From Pedobacter sp. (lineage in GTDB: Bacteria; Bacteroidota; Bacteroidia; Sphingobacteriales; Sphingobacteriaceae), in contig JAQBOT010000439.1 of the NCBI GenBank assembly GCA_028287885.1, positions 1-11,164 on the forward strand: a stretch of 11,164 bases of DNA, in the 5' to 3' direction. This document shows positions 1 to 7,556 of this stretch, in pieces. The position numbers and the translations under genes are program-made. The first letter of the stretch is position 1. Each line of letters starts with the position of its first letter. Below the pieces are notes generated by a model. That model had not been told where the DNA came from, made no database searches, and saw only the letters and a list, made by a program, of their open reading frames with translations.

Positions 1-1057
1 CTGCGCGCTCAGGTCTTTGTGAGTCATCAGCATTTGCCTTTCCACCCGGCCATCCTGTAATGGTATGTTGTAACTTATTAAATATGTGAATATTAATGTT
101 GTAAACGGGTCCTTTTTCAACGGCAAGCTGGGCCATACCGTGGTTGTTGAAATCATCTTCTGTTAATTTCAAGATTGGCTTCTTAAGGGTATTTGCCAGC
201 CAGATTACCGCTTTGCGGGTTAGTTTCTCATCCCAAACGCAATCTTTTACCAACCAAGGGGTGTCAAAGCGTGTTAGCAACGAAGCAGCTTCGCGATCCA
301 AAATAAATTCAACATGATCAGAAAGCTGTAAGTAGGTAGCTGGTACCTCACTGGAGATTTCGCCTTCTACAGCTTTTCTAATGATGGATGCTTTCTTTCT
401 ATTCCAAGCCATTAAGATGATTTCACGGGCGCGGAAGATCGTTCCGATACCCATGGTAATTGCTTTTGTAGGTACGAAAGATTTCCCGCCGAAGTCTCTT
501 GCAGCGTCACGTCTGGTCAGGTCGTCCAACGTTACCAGGCGCGTCCCTGAATTTGGTGCAGACCCCGGCTCATTAAAACCGATGTGACCGGTTCTACCAA
601 TACCCAGAATCTGGACGTCTAAACCACCAAGTTTTTCTATTTTCTTTTCGTATTCAAGGCAGAAGGCAGGAATATCCTCTAACTTTAATGTCCCATCAGG
701 GATGTTAATGTTGCTGCGCTCAATGTCAATGTGATCAAACAGGTGTGAATTCATAAAAGACACATAGCTTTGATCAGCATCTGGTTGCATTGGATAATAC
801 TCATCCAAATTGAACGTGATCACATTTTTAAAGCTCAGTCCTTCCTCTTTATGCAAACGCACAAGTTCATCGTATACTTCAATCGGTGTAGCACCAGTTG
901 CCAAACCAATGACCGCATTCTCATTGGCTTGTTGTTTGGTTTTGATGATGTTTGCAATACGGTGTGCGACATCAATGGATGCCTCACTTGGATTCTCAAA
1001 GACAGAAACGGGCAGTTTTTCAAAGCGCGTTTCTTCCAATAGATTTAGTCTTGCCAT
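1..1057 (-). CDS. nagB: Glucosamine-6-phosphate deaminase, long NagB form (3' end outside window)
   Basis: Converts glucosamine 6-phosphate to fructose 6-phosphate plus ammonia in the cytoplasm, linking amino-sugar use to glycolysis. Translation from the ATG at 1057 begins MARLNLLEETRFEKLPVSVF and stays open for 352 codons to the left edge. Visible NagB signatures are VIGLATGATPIEVYDEL (residues 49-65), FNLDEY with Asp85 (equivalent of E. coli Asp72), and IGRTGHIGFNEPGS with His158 and Glu163 (equivalents of His143 and Glu148). The residue matching E. coli Asp141 is Thr156. E. coli NagB has 266 residues, so this is already longer. The last part, with WPGGKANADDSQRPER, resembles the linker of Bacteroidota NagB proteins that continue into a PIG-L/LmbE-like deacetylase domain, which would lie beyond position 1. 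It is transcribed divergently from the GH127 gene. Family assignment is firm; the C-terminal domain is inferred. Confidence 0.92.
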   Translation of the reverse strand, partial: MARLNLLEETRFEKLPVSVFENPSEASIDVAHRIANIIKTKQQANENAVIGLATGATPIEVYDELVRLHKEEGLSFKNVITFNLDEYYPMQPDADQSYVSFMNSHLFDHIDIERSNINIPDGTLKLEDIPAFCLEYEKKIEKLGGLDVQILGIGRTGHIGFNEPGSAPNSGTRLVTLDDLTRRDAARDFGGKSFVPTKAITMGIGTIFRAREIILMAWNRKKASIIRKAVEGEISSEVPATYLQLSDHVEFILDREAASLLTRFDTPWLVKDCVWDEKLTRKAVIWLANTLKKPILKLTEDDFNNHGMAQLAVEKGPVYNINIHIFNKLQHTITGWPGGKANADDSQRPERA

Positions 1058-1116
1058 TTATAGGGTTGTTAAAATTTGGTTCGGAATAGTAAATATAGGC
1101 ACTCCTTTCAATTTGA

Positions 1117-1124
1117 CAAATTTA
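1117..1124 (-). promoter_or_regulatory. Candidate -7 box of the nagB promoter
   Basis: On the minus strand this reads TAAATTTG, a full match to the Bacteroidota -7 consensus TAnnTTTG. It lies about 60 bases upstream of the nagB ATG, giving a leader of roughly 50 bases. I found no TTG-type -33 element at the usual distance, so it rests on one box. Confidence 0.35.
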
Positions 1125-1201
1125 TTACATCATATGCCTGCTTAGTTTTTCAGCCAGTTCCAATCCAATCTTTACTGAAGCAGGAATTACCGTGTGTGCC
1201 C

Positions 1202-1231
1202 TTTGTAACAGAAATACTGCAACATACTTTG
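1202..1231 (+). promoter_or_regulatory. Candidate promoter for the GH127 gene
   Basis: TTTG at 1202-1205 is followed after 19 bases by TACTTTG at 1225-1231, which resembles the Bacteroidota -33/-7 pair but has a -7 box one base shorter than TAnnTTTG. Transcription would start near 1238, leaving a leader of about 115 bases that contains the inverted repeats at 1248-1294 and 1299-1336. This is a weak, pattern-based call. Confidence 0.3.
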
Positions 1232-1247
1232 GCTAAGTGTATCGCAT

Positions 1248-1294
1248 AATGGTTGAAATCTAATTATATTGTAAATGCCAATATATAAACCATT
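1248..1294. repeat. 7-bp inverted repeat AATGGTT/AACCATT
   Basis: AATGGTT at 1248-1254 and AACCATT at 1288-1294 are exact reverse complements with a 33-base AT-rich spacer. They sit in the nagB/GH127 divergent region and could be half-sites of an operator. Seven-base arms in AT-rich DNA can arise by chance. Confidence 0.3.
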
Positions 1295-1298
1295 TGTT

Positions 1299-1336
1299 TT
1301 AACCAAGTTGATTAGTTCGGCATTGGCCTTGGTTAA
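1299..1336 (+). promoter_or_regulatory. 9-bp inverted repeat next to the GH127 ribosome binding site
   Basis: TTAACCAAG at 1299-1307 is exactly complementary to CTTGGTTAA at 1328-1336, with a 20-base loop. The right arm runs straight into the purine-rich GGAAGGA before the GH127 start, so in RNA a hairpin here would crowd the ribosome binding site. As DNA it could instead be a repressor operator. The repeat is seen directly; either role is inference. Confidence 0.45.
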
Positions 1337-1343
1337 GGAAGGA
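1335..1343 (+). promoter_or_regulatory. Shine-Dalgarno sequence of the GH127 gene
   Basis: AAGGAAGGA ends ten bases before the ATG at 1354. It supports that start, which also yields a complete signal peptide. It is the clearest Shine-Dalgarno sequence in the window; susC, susD, the DeoR gene and the ferredoxin gene have no comparable site. Confidence 0.6.
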
Positions 1344-1353
1344 CCCTATAATT

Positions 1354-3348
1354 ATGAAAAGACTTAAGTTGTTGTCACTATATGCAGGTATTTTATTGCT
1401 CACCCTCAGCGGATCTGCATCTGCACAAAACAAGCTAAACGAAATGACACCGGTAAGCTTTTCCAAGGTGCGAATAGATGATGCTTTTTGGTCGCCGCGC
1501 ATAGATAAAGTAACAAGTGTGACCATCCCGGTTTGCATAGAACAAACTGAAGTTAAGACGCCCCGGATAAGAAACTTCGAAAAAGTAGCGCGAAATACAG
1601 GCGAAAAACATGAAGGGATTTACTATGATGATTCCGATGTCTACAAGGCGCTTGAAGCAATAGCTTATTCGCTGAAGAACCATCCAGATGCCAAGTTAGA
1701 AGCTAAGGCAGACGAATGGATCGATAAGATTGCCGCCGCACAGCAGCCCGACGGGTATCTAAACACGTACTATACACTCACTGGTCTGGACAAGCGCTGG
1801 ACCGACATGGAGAAACATGAAGATTATAATGCGGGCCACCTGATTGAGGCCGCAACCGCGTATTATAGCACGACAGGTAAGAAGAAGTTGCTCAATGTAG
1901 CGATTCGCGTTGCCGATAATATTGACAATACTTTCCGTGCAAAAAACAGGCATTGGGTTTCGGGGCATGAAGAGATCGAACTTGCTTTGGTGAAGCTATA
2001 TAAGATAACAGCGAATAAGAAATATCTGGATTTGGCAGATTGGTTTTTACAGCAGCGTGGTCATGGATATGGCGAAGGCGCAATCTGGTCAAATAAACAT
2101 ATGGGTGCTAAATATTGCCAGGATGACGTTCCTGTCAAAGATCAGACTGAAATTGAAGGTCACGCAGTAAGGGCGATGTATCTATATACTGGAGCCGCAG
2201 ACGTTGGTGCAGCCAAAAATGATCCAGCTTACATGAAAGCCATGGAAACTGTTTGGGGAGATGTCGTTTACCGCAACATGTACATCACTGGAGGTATTGG
2301 CTCCTCCGGCAGCAATGAAGGTTTTACGCAGGATTATGACCTTCCGAACGAAAGTGCCTACTGCGAAACCTGCGCTTCTGTGGGTATGGTGCTGTGGAAT
2401 TTAAGGATGAATACCCTAACCGGAGACGCAAAGTATGCAGATGTGCTCGAAAGGAGTTTGTACAATGGTGCCCTGGACGGACTTTCTCTTACAGGCGATC
2501 GATTCTTTTATGGCAACCCGCTTGCCTCAGATGGAGATTATGGGCGCAGCGAGTGGTTCGGTACGGCCTGCTGCCCCTCGAATATTGCACGATTGGTGGA
2601 ATCCCTTGGCAATTACATTTACGCTTCTTCATCAAAAGCGATTTGGGTAAACCTCTTCGTTGGCAGTAACACGACCATCCCGCTTCAATCCGGTGCTGTT
2701 AAGGTCAGCCAGGAGACCAACTATCCCTGGGATGGCAACATCAGGATTGGTGTAGAACCGCTAAAGAAGTCAACATTCCCTCTATATATACGTATTCCTG
2801 GATGGGCATTAAACGAACCTGTTCCCGGCTCCACTTACAAGTATCAGGACAAAGTGGATAGCGTAATCAGCATTCAGCTAAACGGAAAAGCATTGCAATA
2901 CACGATTAAAGACGGATATGCAATCATCTCTAGAACCTGGAAGAAAGGGGATGCGGTAACAATGAACCTGCCTATGCCCGTGAGGAAGATTGTCGCCACA
3001 AACCGCATTCAGGCGAATGTCAATCGCGTAGCCTTACAAAGAGGCCCGCTGGTATACTGTATAGAACAGGCCGACAACGGAAACAAGAGCAAAAGCTTTA
3101 TCGTTCCACAAGATGCCACTTTTACGTCTGAATTTAATAAGAATCTATTGGGTGGGGTGGTAACGCTGAAGGCTCAGGTGCCTGTTGTTGTTCCCTCGGC
3201 TGCGGGAAACAGCGTAAGCATGGAACAACAACCACTGGTTGCAATTCCTTACTTCTCCTGGGCAAACCGCGGAAAGTCGCAAATGCAGGTTTGGTTACCA
3301 ACCAGAATAGAGGCCATTGTTGTGCAACCTACAACCGCAACGCGCTAG
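1354..3348 (+). CDS. Secreted GH127 (DUF1680) beta-L-arabinofuranosidase
   Basis: Predicted retaining glycosidase that removes terminal beta-L-arabinofuranose, as found on plant hydroxyproline-rich glycoproteins and some arabinan side chains. The 664-residue protein begins with a Sec signal peptide (basic MKRLK, hydrophobic core, cleavage near SASA-Q at residue 24) and has no lipobox cysteine, so it is probably periplasmic. An (alpha/alpha)6-barrel spans roughly residues 35-430, followed by beta-sandwich domains. Against Bifidobacterium longum HypBA1 I recognise Glu322 (NEGF, acid/base), the zinc ligands Glu338 and Cys340 (CETCA), and the Cys406-Cys407 pair (TACCPSN), whose first cysteine is the nucleophile. 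IEGHAVRAMYLYTG and MYITGGIGSSGS are family hallmarks. GH146 shares this fold and cysteine mechanism, so exact linkage specificity is open. The stop overlaps that of the convergent DeoR gene. Confidence 0.93.
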   Translation: MKRLKLLSLYAGILLLTLSGSASAQNKLNEMTPVSFSKVRIDDAFWSPRIDKVTSVTIPVCIEQTEVKTPRIRNFEKVARNTGEKHEGIYYDDSDVYKALEAIAYSLKNHPDAKLEAKADEWIDKIAAAQQPDGYLNTYYTLTGLDKRWTDMEKHEDYNAGHLIEAATAYYSTTGKKKLLNVAIRVADNIDNTFRAKNRHWVSGHEEIELALVKLYKITANKKYLDLADWFLQQRGHGYGEGAIWSNKHMGAKYCQDDVPVKDQTEIEGHAVRAMYLYTGAADVGAAKNDPAYMKAMETVWGDVVYRNMYITGGIGSSGSNEGFTQDYDLPNESAYCETCASVGMVLWNLRMNTLTGDAKYADVLERSLYNGALDGLSLTGDRFFYGNPLASDGDYGRSEWFGTACCPSNIARLVESLGNYIYASSSKAIWVNLFVGSNTTIPLQSGAVKVSQETNYPWDGNIRIGVEPLKKSTFPLYIRIPGWALNEPVPGSTYKYQDKVDSVISIQLNGKALQYTIKDGYAIISRTWKKGDAVTMNLPMPVRKIVATNRIQANVNRVALQRGPLVYCIEQADNGNKSKSFIVPQDATFTSEFNKNLLGGVVTLKAQVPVVVPSAAGNSVSMEQQPLVAIPYFSWANRGKSQMQVWLPTRIEAIVVQPTTATR

Positions 3349-4091
3349 TATATCACCAAACCCTTCATGTGGTAGTGTTCCAATTCGGGAGCATCGGGAT
3401 CAAGTTCCGTAACAAGGCAATCGATAAACTGCAATGCAGCAACTTTAAGCCGCAGCGAAATGTTCAGCTTTTCAGAGATACACAAGACAGCGATTTTCTT
3501 AGAACACTGCAACATCGTTTTCTTAAGCTGGTTAATTTCCCAGTCGGTATCCGTTAAACCATCCTGCGCATGTAACGCACTTGTTCCCAGCAGGCATAGA
3601 TCGGCGTTGATTTCTGACAGTTGACTAATAACATGCCCACCGTAGGTGACCTGCGAACTTTTGGAAAACAGCCCCCCGATTAAAATAACTTCAATCTTCT
3701 CGTATTTAGAAAGTTCAATAGCTACGAAAGGGCTAATTGTAAAGAATGTTGCCTGCAAATGAGTCGGTAGCTGTTTTACGAGCTCAATAATCGTTGTGCC
3801 TCCGCCAGTTAAAATCACCATCCCATCTTTAATTAAGGGAAGTGTTTTTTTGGCTATCGCGACTTTCGCGTCACGTGCATAGATCTCCGTATCATCAAAA
3901 TGTGACTGGTAAGATTTTGACAATGCACCACCATGAACTTTATGCAATTGCTGGGTATCCACAAGCTCCTGAAGGTCCCTGCGTATCGTGTCTTCCGATA
4001 CATTTAACTGCTGTACAAGATCCGAAGTCAATACCCGGTTATGCAGATTTATCTGCCGCATTATATAATCGTGTCTTTCCCTTTTGAGCAT
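3345..4091 (-). CDS. DeoR-family transcriptional regulator
   Basis: A 248-residue cytoplasmic DNA-binding regulator of normal length for the family. Residues 3-57 form the DeoR winged helix-turn-helix, with recognition segment VSEDTIRRDLQEL (31-43) and the wing ending HKVHGGAL. Residues about 75-235 form the DeoR C-terminal sensor, an isomerase-like fold that usually binds a phosphorylated sugar; the TGGGTT loop (95-100) and the LTDTDWEINQLKK stretch are visible. The segment usually reading D-S-S-K-F is here CISEKLN, keeping a lysine (208) but not the aspartate. The gene lies between GH127 (convergent, stops overlapping in CTAG) and susC (divergent). It is therefore the only candidate regulator of the locus, probably a repressor acting on the 4092-4327 region and itself. 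That role and the ligand are inference. No Shine-Dalgarno sequence precedes the ATG. Confidence 0.88.
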   Translation of the reverse strand: MLKRERHDYIMRQINLHNRVLTSDLVQQLNVSEDTIRRDLQELVDTQQLHKVHGGALSKSYQSHFDDTEIYARDAKVAIAKKTLPLIKDGMVILTGGGTTIIELVKQLPTHLQATFFTISPFVAIELSKYEKIEVILIGGLFSKSSQVTYGGHVISQLSEINADLCLLGTSALHAQDGLTDTDWEINQLKKTMLQCSKKIAVLCISEKLNISLRLKVAALQFIDCLVTELDPDAPELEHYHMKGLVIY

Positions 4092-4158
4092 GAGGTTAAT
4101 CTAGACTGTAATGTAGATAAAAATTCAATGATATCGGGGTGCAGGTTTCTGCTGTTTT

Positions 4159-4216
4159 TTGCATTTTAAGTCCTGCAACATTTTCAACACAATTAGTGGT
4201 AGTCCATAAAATGCAA
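4159..4216. repeat. 10-bp inverted repeat, candidate DeoR operator
   Basis: TTGCATTTTA at 4159-4168 and TAAAATGCAA at 4207-4216 are exact reverse complements, 48 bases apart start to start (about 4.6 helical turns). The position in the divergent region suits an operator for the adjacent DeoR regulator, where two half-sites might be bridged by a multimer. The repeat is directly visible; binding is inferred from position only. Confidence 0.45.
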
Positions 4217-4239
4217 TATTTATTAAGATATTTACCTGA

Positions 4240-4263
4240 CAGTTAGAAAAGTGCGGGTAACTG
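4240..4263. repeat. 6-bp inverted repeat CAGTTA/TAACTG
   Basis: CAGTTA (4240-4245) and TAACTG (4258-4263) are exact reverse complements around a 12-base spacer, and overlap a competing TTACC/GGTAA pair (4232-4236 and 4256-4260). They lie 65-90 bases before susC, where a repressor or RNA hairpin could act. The arms are short, so this may be chance. Confidence 0.25.
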
Positions 4264-4327
4264 CGTGTTTTTTCTATTCGTAATTTAATACAAGAATTAT
4301 TTATTATCAAACGAAAATCAAACATTG

Positions 4328-7300
4328 ATGAAAAGAAAACTACTCTTAGTCTTTGTAATGTGTTTATGCTTATTTGTGCAGGCTTTCGCGCAGGAGAAAA
4401 CCATTATAGGGAAAGTTACATCGTCTGATGACGGTAAGACAGTGCCAGGCGTCTCTATTAAGGTAAAGGGAACGTCGAAAGTTGTACAGACAGGCGCTGA
4501 AGGGGGATATTCCATTACTGCAAACAGTGGTGATGTGCTTATCTTCAGCTACCTAAGTATGTTAACGCAGGAAAAAACTGTGGGATCTGCGAACACGATG
4601 AATGTTGTGTTAAAACCAGAGGCAAAAGGATTGAATGAAGTTGTTGTGGTCGGCTTTGGTACGCAGAGAAAAGCGAATTTAACGGGTGCTGTAAGTACCG
4701 TTGATGTTGAGAAAGCTTTCGGTAGCAAGCCACTAAACGATCCGGCAAAAGCACTTCAAGGTGTTGTACCGGGTCTAACAATTACTTATGGGAATGGTGG
4801 CCTGACCTCTGCGCCAAACATCAACATCAGGGGAGTAGGATCTATCAATGGAAATAGTCAGCCATTAATTTTGGTTGATAACGTAGAGACTCCAGATCTG
4901 TCTTTAATCAATCCAAGTGATATCGAAAGCATATCTGTACTTAAGGATGCGGCTTCAACGTCGATCTATGGTGCACGTGCAGCTTTTGGTGTTGTTTTGG
5001 TGAAAACGAAGTCAGGAAAGAAAAATACGGCAACAAGCATCAACTATAACAATAACTTTTCCTGGGGCCAACCAACCAATTTGCCTGAATTCGCAAACCC
5101 TGTTGAGGAGCTTACGGGTCTTTACAATGCCTCGGTTAGAGGTGGAACGACTTCTCCTGAAATTTTTGGGATGCAGTTGCTGAGGCTTCGTGATGGTATC
5201 GACAACTGGCAGAAGAATTATGCGGCCACAAATACAGGAAAGGAAATGATCCTGGGTCAGGATTTTGACTACATCGATGGCCGTGTGTATTTCTTTAAGC
5301 AATGGGATCCGAAGAAGGAAATGCTGAACAAATACACTACCCAGCAAAACCACAATTTGCGTATCCAGGGCGGAAGTGAGAAGATCGGTTACAATATCTC
5401 CGCAGGATATTCAAAAGACGGTGGTATTTTCAAGCTTAATCCAGACCAGATCAGCAAGTATAATCTTACAGCTTCGATTACGGCAGCAGCAACCAAATGG
5501 CTTGATGTTGACGCGAAGTTTATGTACCGGAATTTCAATTATACTGCACCCTATTCTTATCAGAACAACTGGTATTATTTCTGGAGGTGGGGATCTTATT
5601 TCCCTTATGGAACCTACAACGGCAATTATTTCAGAAGTATTCCGGCATACCTAGCCAATGCTCAACAAAGCTCCGTGGTGGATAATTACAACAGGATTGA
5701 TCTTGGTGCTACAATTAAGATTGCAAAGAACTTAAATGTACGGGCAGACTATACGATTGGAAGAGACAACGCTTTACGTAAAGATGTCGGCGGCCCGATT
5801 TACGCATACGACTTCTGGTCTGCTGGAACGCCTCCATTGTTAAGTAACATTGCCTCTGCTGCGCAGGATATTATAAGCTATGGGGAAACAAGACAGTTGA
5901 GAAATACTTTCAATGCTTATGCAACCTATCAAAATACCTTTGGGGAGAACCACAACGTTAAAGTTATGGCCGGTGTAAATACCGAGAACTATGATAATGT
6001 GCAATTTACGGCTGGCAAGCAGACTGTTCTGGATCCAACGCAAGCAGAATTGAACCTGGCAGTTGGAACTCCAATTGTTTCTGGTATCCATGGCTCTGGA
6101 AATTACCCGGTTGGCGGGTACGGCGGTGTTTTTGGGCGTGTCAATTACGACTACAAAGGAAAGTACTTACTTGAAGTAAATGGGCGTGAAGATGCATCTT
6201 CGTCTTTCTCTAAAAAAGACCGATGGAGCTTTTTCCCTTCGGCATCCATGGGATACAGACTTACTGAGGAAAGCTTCATGAGCTTCATCAAACCAGCGAT
6301 TGATGATATTAAGTTCCGCGCTTCATTTGGTACTGTAGGTAATCAAAATGTTGGTGGCCAATATTATATTCCTACAATGGCCGGTTCTGCAATTAACTGG
6401 GTAACACCAGCAAGCAGTACCAGAGTTCAAGGTATTGCCGCTCCAATCCCGGTCGCGCAAGCCTTAACCTGGGAGAAGGTTCAAACATTAGACCTGGGCG
6501 CTGACATTCGTTTCTGGAACAATCATATCGGTGTTTCTGCAGATTGGTATCAACGTGATACTAAGGGCATGTTACAAAATACAACCATCGGTGCCGTATT
6601 TGGAAGTTCAGGACCAAAGATCAACGCTGGTAATTTCCGCAATAAAGGATTTGAAGTCAGTGTGGATTTAAATTACCCTATAAGTACGGATTTGAACTTG
6701 TACTCGACACTAACTTTTGCGGACAACAAGACGAAATTTACAAAGTGGAATAATCCCTCAAATACCATCTACCAAAATCTTGGAGGTTACTATGAAGGGC
6801 AAACCTATGGCGAAATCTGGGGTTTTGAAACCGATGGATTCTTTAGTTCTGCTGAAGATGTCGCGGGCTCAGCAAGTCAGACGAAATTACAGACAGGTAA
6901 CTTTGTTTTTGGCCCGGGTGACATCAAGTACAAAGATCTTAACGGAGATGGCGTAATCAGCAGTGGTGCAACAACTTCTGGAGATCATGGTGATTTGAAA
7001 GTGATCGGAAACAGTCAGCCGCGCTACCAATATGGTATTCGCCTTGGCGGTAATTATAAAGAATTCGATTTTGACGCCTTTGTTCAAGGTGTGGGTAAAC
7101 GCAGCTATTGGGGAATTGGAAATATGATCATTCCTGCTTACCAGAATGCTGATATTCTTTATGCAAACCAATTGGATTACTGGACTCCAGAAAACACGGA
7201 TGCTTTTTACCCAAATCCATACATCAACAACAACAGTTCTACCATTTCAAACTTTCCAACCAGCGGAAACAACTTCTATCCACAAACCAAGTATTTGTTA

Positions 7301-7537
7301 AACCTGGCTTATGCGAGATTAAAGAACGTTACTCTTGGCTATACTTTTGGAAACCAGTGGAGCAAAAAATATGGCGTTCAGAAGTTCAGGATCTATGTTA
7401 GTGGTCAGAATCTAGCTACCATTTCTAATGTAGGTGTTCCAATTGATCCAGAGATGACCGATGGTGAATCTGGGTTTACAGGAAGAAGCTTTCCGTTCTC
7501 AAAGCTGTATTCTTTTGGAGTTAATTTAACGTTGTAA
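4328..7537 (+). CDS. SusC-like TonB-dependent outer-membrane transporter
   Basis: Outer-membrane beta-barrel that imports oligosaccharides using energy from TonB, working with the downstream SusD partner. From the ATG at 4328 it has 1069 residues, the usual SusC size. The parts are: signal peptide to about residue 22 (FAQ-EKT); a carboxypeptidase-regulatory-like domain, about 24-98, with VPGVSIKVKGT; the TonB-box-like EVVVVGFGTQ at 104-113; a plug domain to about 235 with NINIRGVGSING and the SusC signature KDAASTSIYGARAAFGVV; then the barrel, ending with the aromatic-rich strand LYSFGVNLTL. DLNGDGVI at 870-877 is a calcium-loop-like motif common near the SusC C-terminus. No STN domain precedes the regulatory-like domain, so it should not signal to an anti-sigma factor. 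A TTG codon at 4325 is in frame, but the adjacent ATG fits better. susD follows after 19 bases. The substrate cannot be read from the sequence; arabinofuranosides are suggested by the neighbouring GH127 gene. Confidence 0.95.
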   Translation: MKRKLLLVFVMCLCLFVQAFAQEKTIIGKVTSSDDGKTVPGVSIKVKGTSKVVQTGAEGGYSITANSGDVLIFSYLSMLTQEKTVGSANTMNVVLKPEAKGLNEVVVVGFGTQRKANLTGAVSTVDVEKAFGSKPLNDPAKALQGVVPGLTITYGNGGLTSAPNINIRGVGSINGNSQPLILVDNVETPDLSLINPSDIESISVLKDAASTSIYGARAAFGVVLVKTKSGKKNTATSINYNNNFSWGQPTNLPEFANPVEELTGLYNASVRGGTTSPEIFGMQLLRLRDGIDNWQKNYAATNTGKEMILGQDFDYIDGRVYFFKQWDPKKEMLNKYTTQQNHNLRIQGGSEKIGYNISAGYSKDGGIFKLNPDQISKYNLTASITAAATKWLDVDAKFMYRNFNYTAPYSYQNNWYYFWRWGSYFPYGTYNGNYFRSIPAYLANAQQSSVVDNYNRIDLGATIKIAKNLNVRADYTIGRDNALRKDVGGPIYAYDFWSAGTPPLLSNIASAAQDIISYGETRQLRNTFNAYATYQNTFGENHNVKVMAGVNTENYDNVQFTAGKQTVLDPTQAELNLAVGTPIVSGIHGSGNYPVGGYGGVFGRVNYDYKGKYLLEVNGREDASSSFSKKDRWSFFPSASMGYRLTEESFMSFIKPAIDDIKFRASFGTVGNQNVGGQYYIPTMAGSAINWVTPASSTRVQGIAAPIPVAQALTWEKVQTLDLGADIRFWNNHIGVSADWYQRDTKGMLQNTTIGAVFGSSGPKINAGNFRNKGFEVSVDLNYPISTDLNLYSTLTFADNKTKFTKWNNPSNTIYQNLGGYYEGQTYGEIWGFETDGFFSSAEDVAGSASQTKLQTGNFVFGPGDIKYKDLNGDGVISSGATTSGDHGDLKVIGNSQPRYQYGIRLGGNYKEFDFDAFVQGVGKRSYWGIGNMIIPAYQNADILYANQLDYWTPENTDAFYPNPYINNNSSTISNFPTSGNNFYPQTKYLLNLAYARLKNVTLGYTFGNQWSKKYGVQKFRIYVSGQNLATISNVGVPIDPEMTDGESGFTGRSFPFSKLYSFGVNLTL

Positions 7538-7556
7538 ATTCCTTTATTATAAAAAA

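Larger units (their letters stand above)
4092..4327. promoter_or_regulatory. Divergent control region between the DeoR gene and susC
   Basis: This 236-base AT-rich region must hold the promoters of the DeoR gene (leftward) and the susCD operon (rightward). It contains the 10-bp inverted repeat at 4159-4216 and a second one at 4240-4263. I see no full TAnnTTTG box on the plus strand; the nearest is TAATTTAA at 4281-4288. On the minus strand TATCATTG at 4126-4133 matches the -7 consensus at all but one base, without a clear -33 element. The susC leader before ATG 4328 is A-rich with no Shine-Dalgarno sequence. Confidence 0.55.

Noticed and set aside
810-1145. Plus-strand open frames over 381-1145 as possible genes.
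   Set aside because: They lie opposite nagB, which has clear family motifs across the same bases; their products show no recognisable domain or start signal.
1217-1225. CTGCAACAT upstream of GH127, repeated at 4173-4181 upstream of susC, as a shared operator.
   Set aside because: The same 9-mer also occurs inside the DeoR coding region (3507-3515). By rough estimate, two regions of this size share some 9-mer about one time in four by chance.
3842-4087. Plus-strand open frame opposite the start of the DeoR gene.
   Set aside because: It is antisense to the helix-turn-helix region, has no recognisable features and no ribosome binding site.
4281-4288. TAATTTAA as the susC -7 promoter box.
   Set aside because: It matches TAnnTTTG at only six of eight positions and has no TTG-type -33 element at the proper distance, so it is not listed as a promoter.
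5012-5353. Minus-strand open frame of 113 codons inside susC.
   Set aside because: It is a shadow of the susC frame with an unstructured composition and no start signals.
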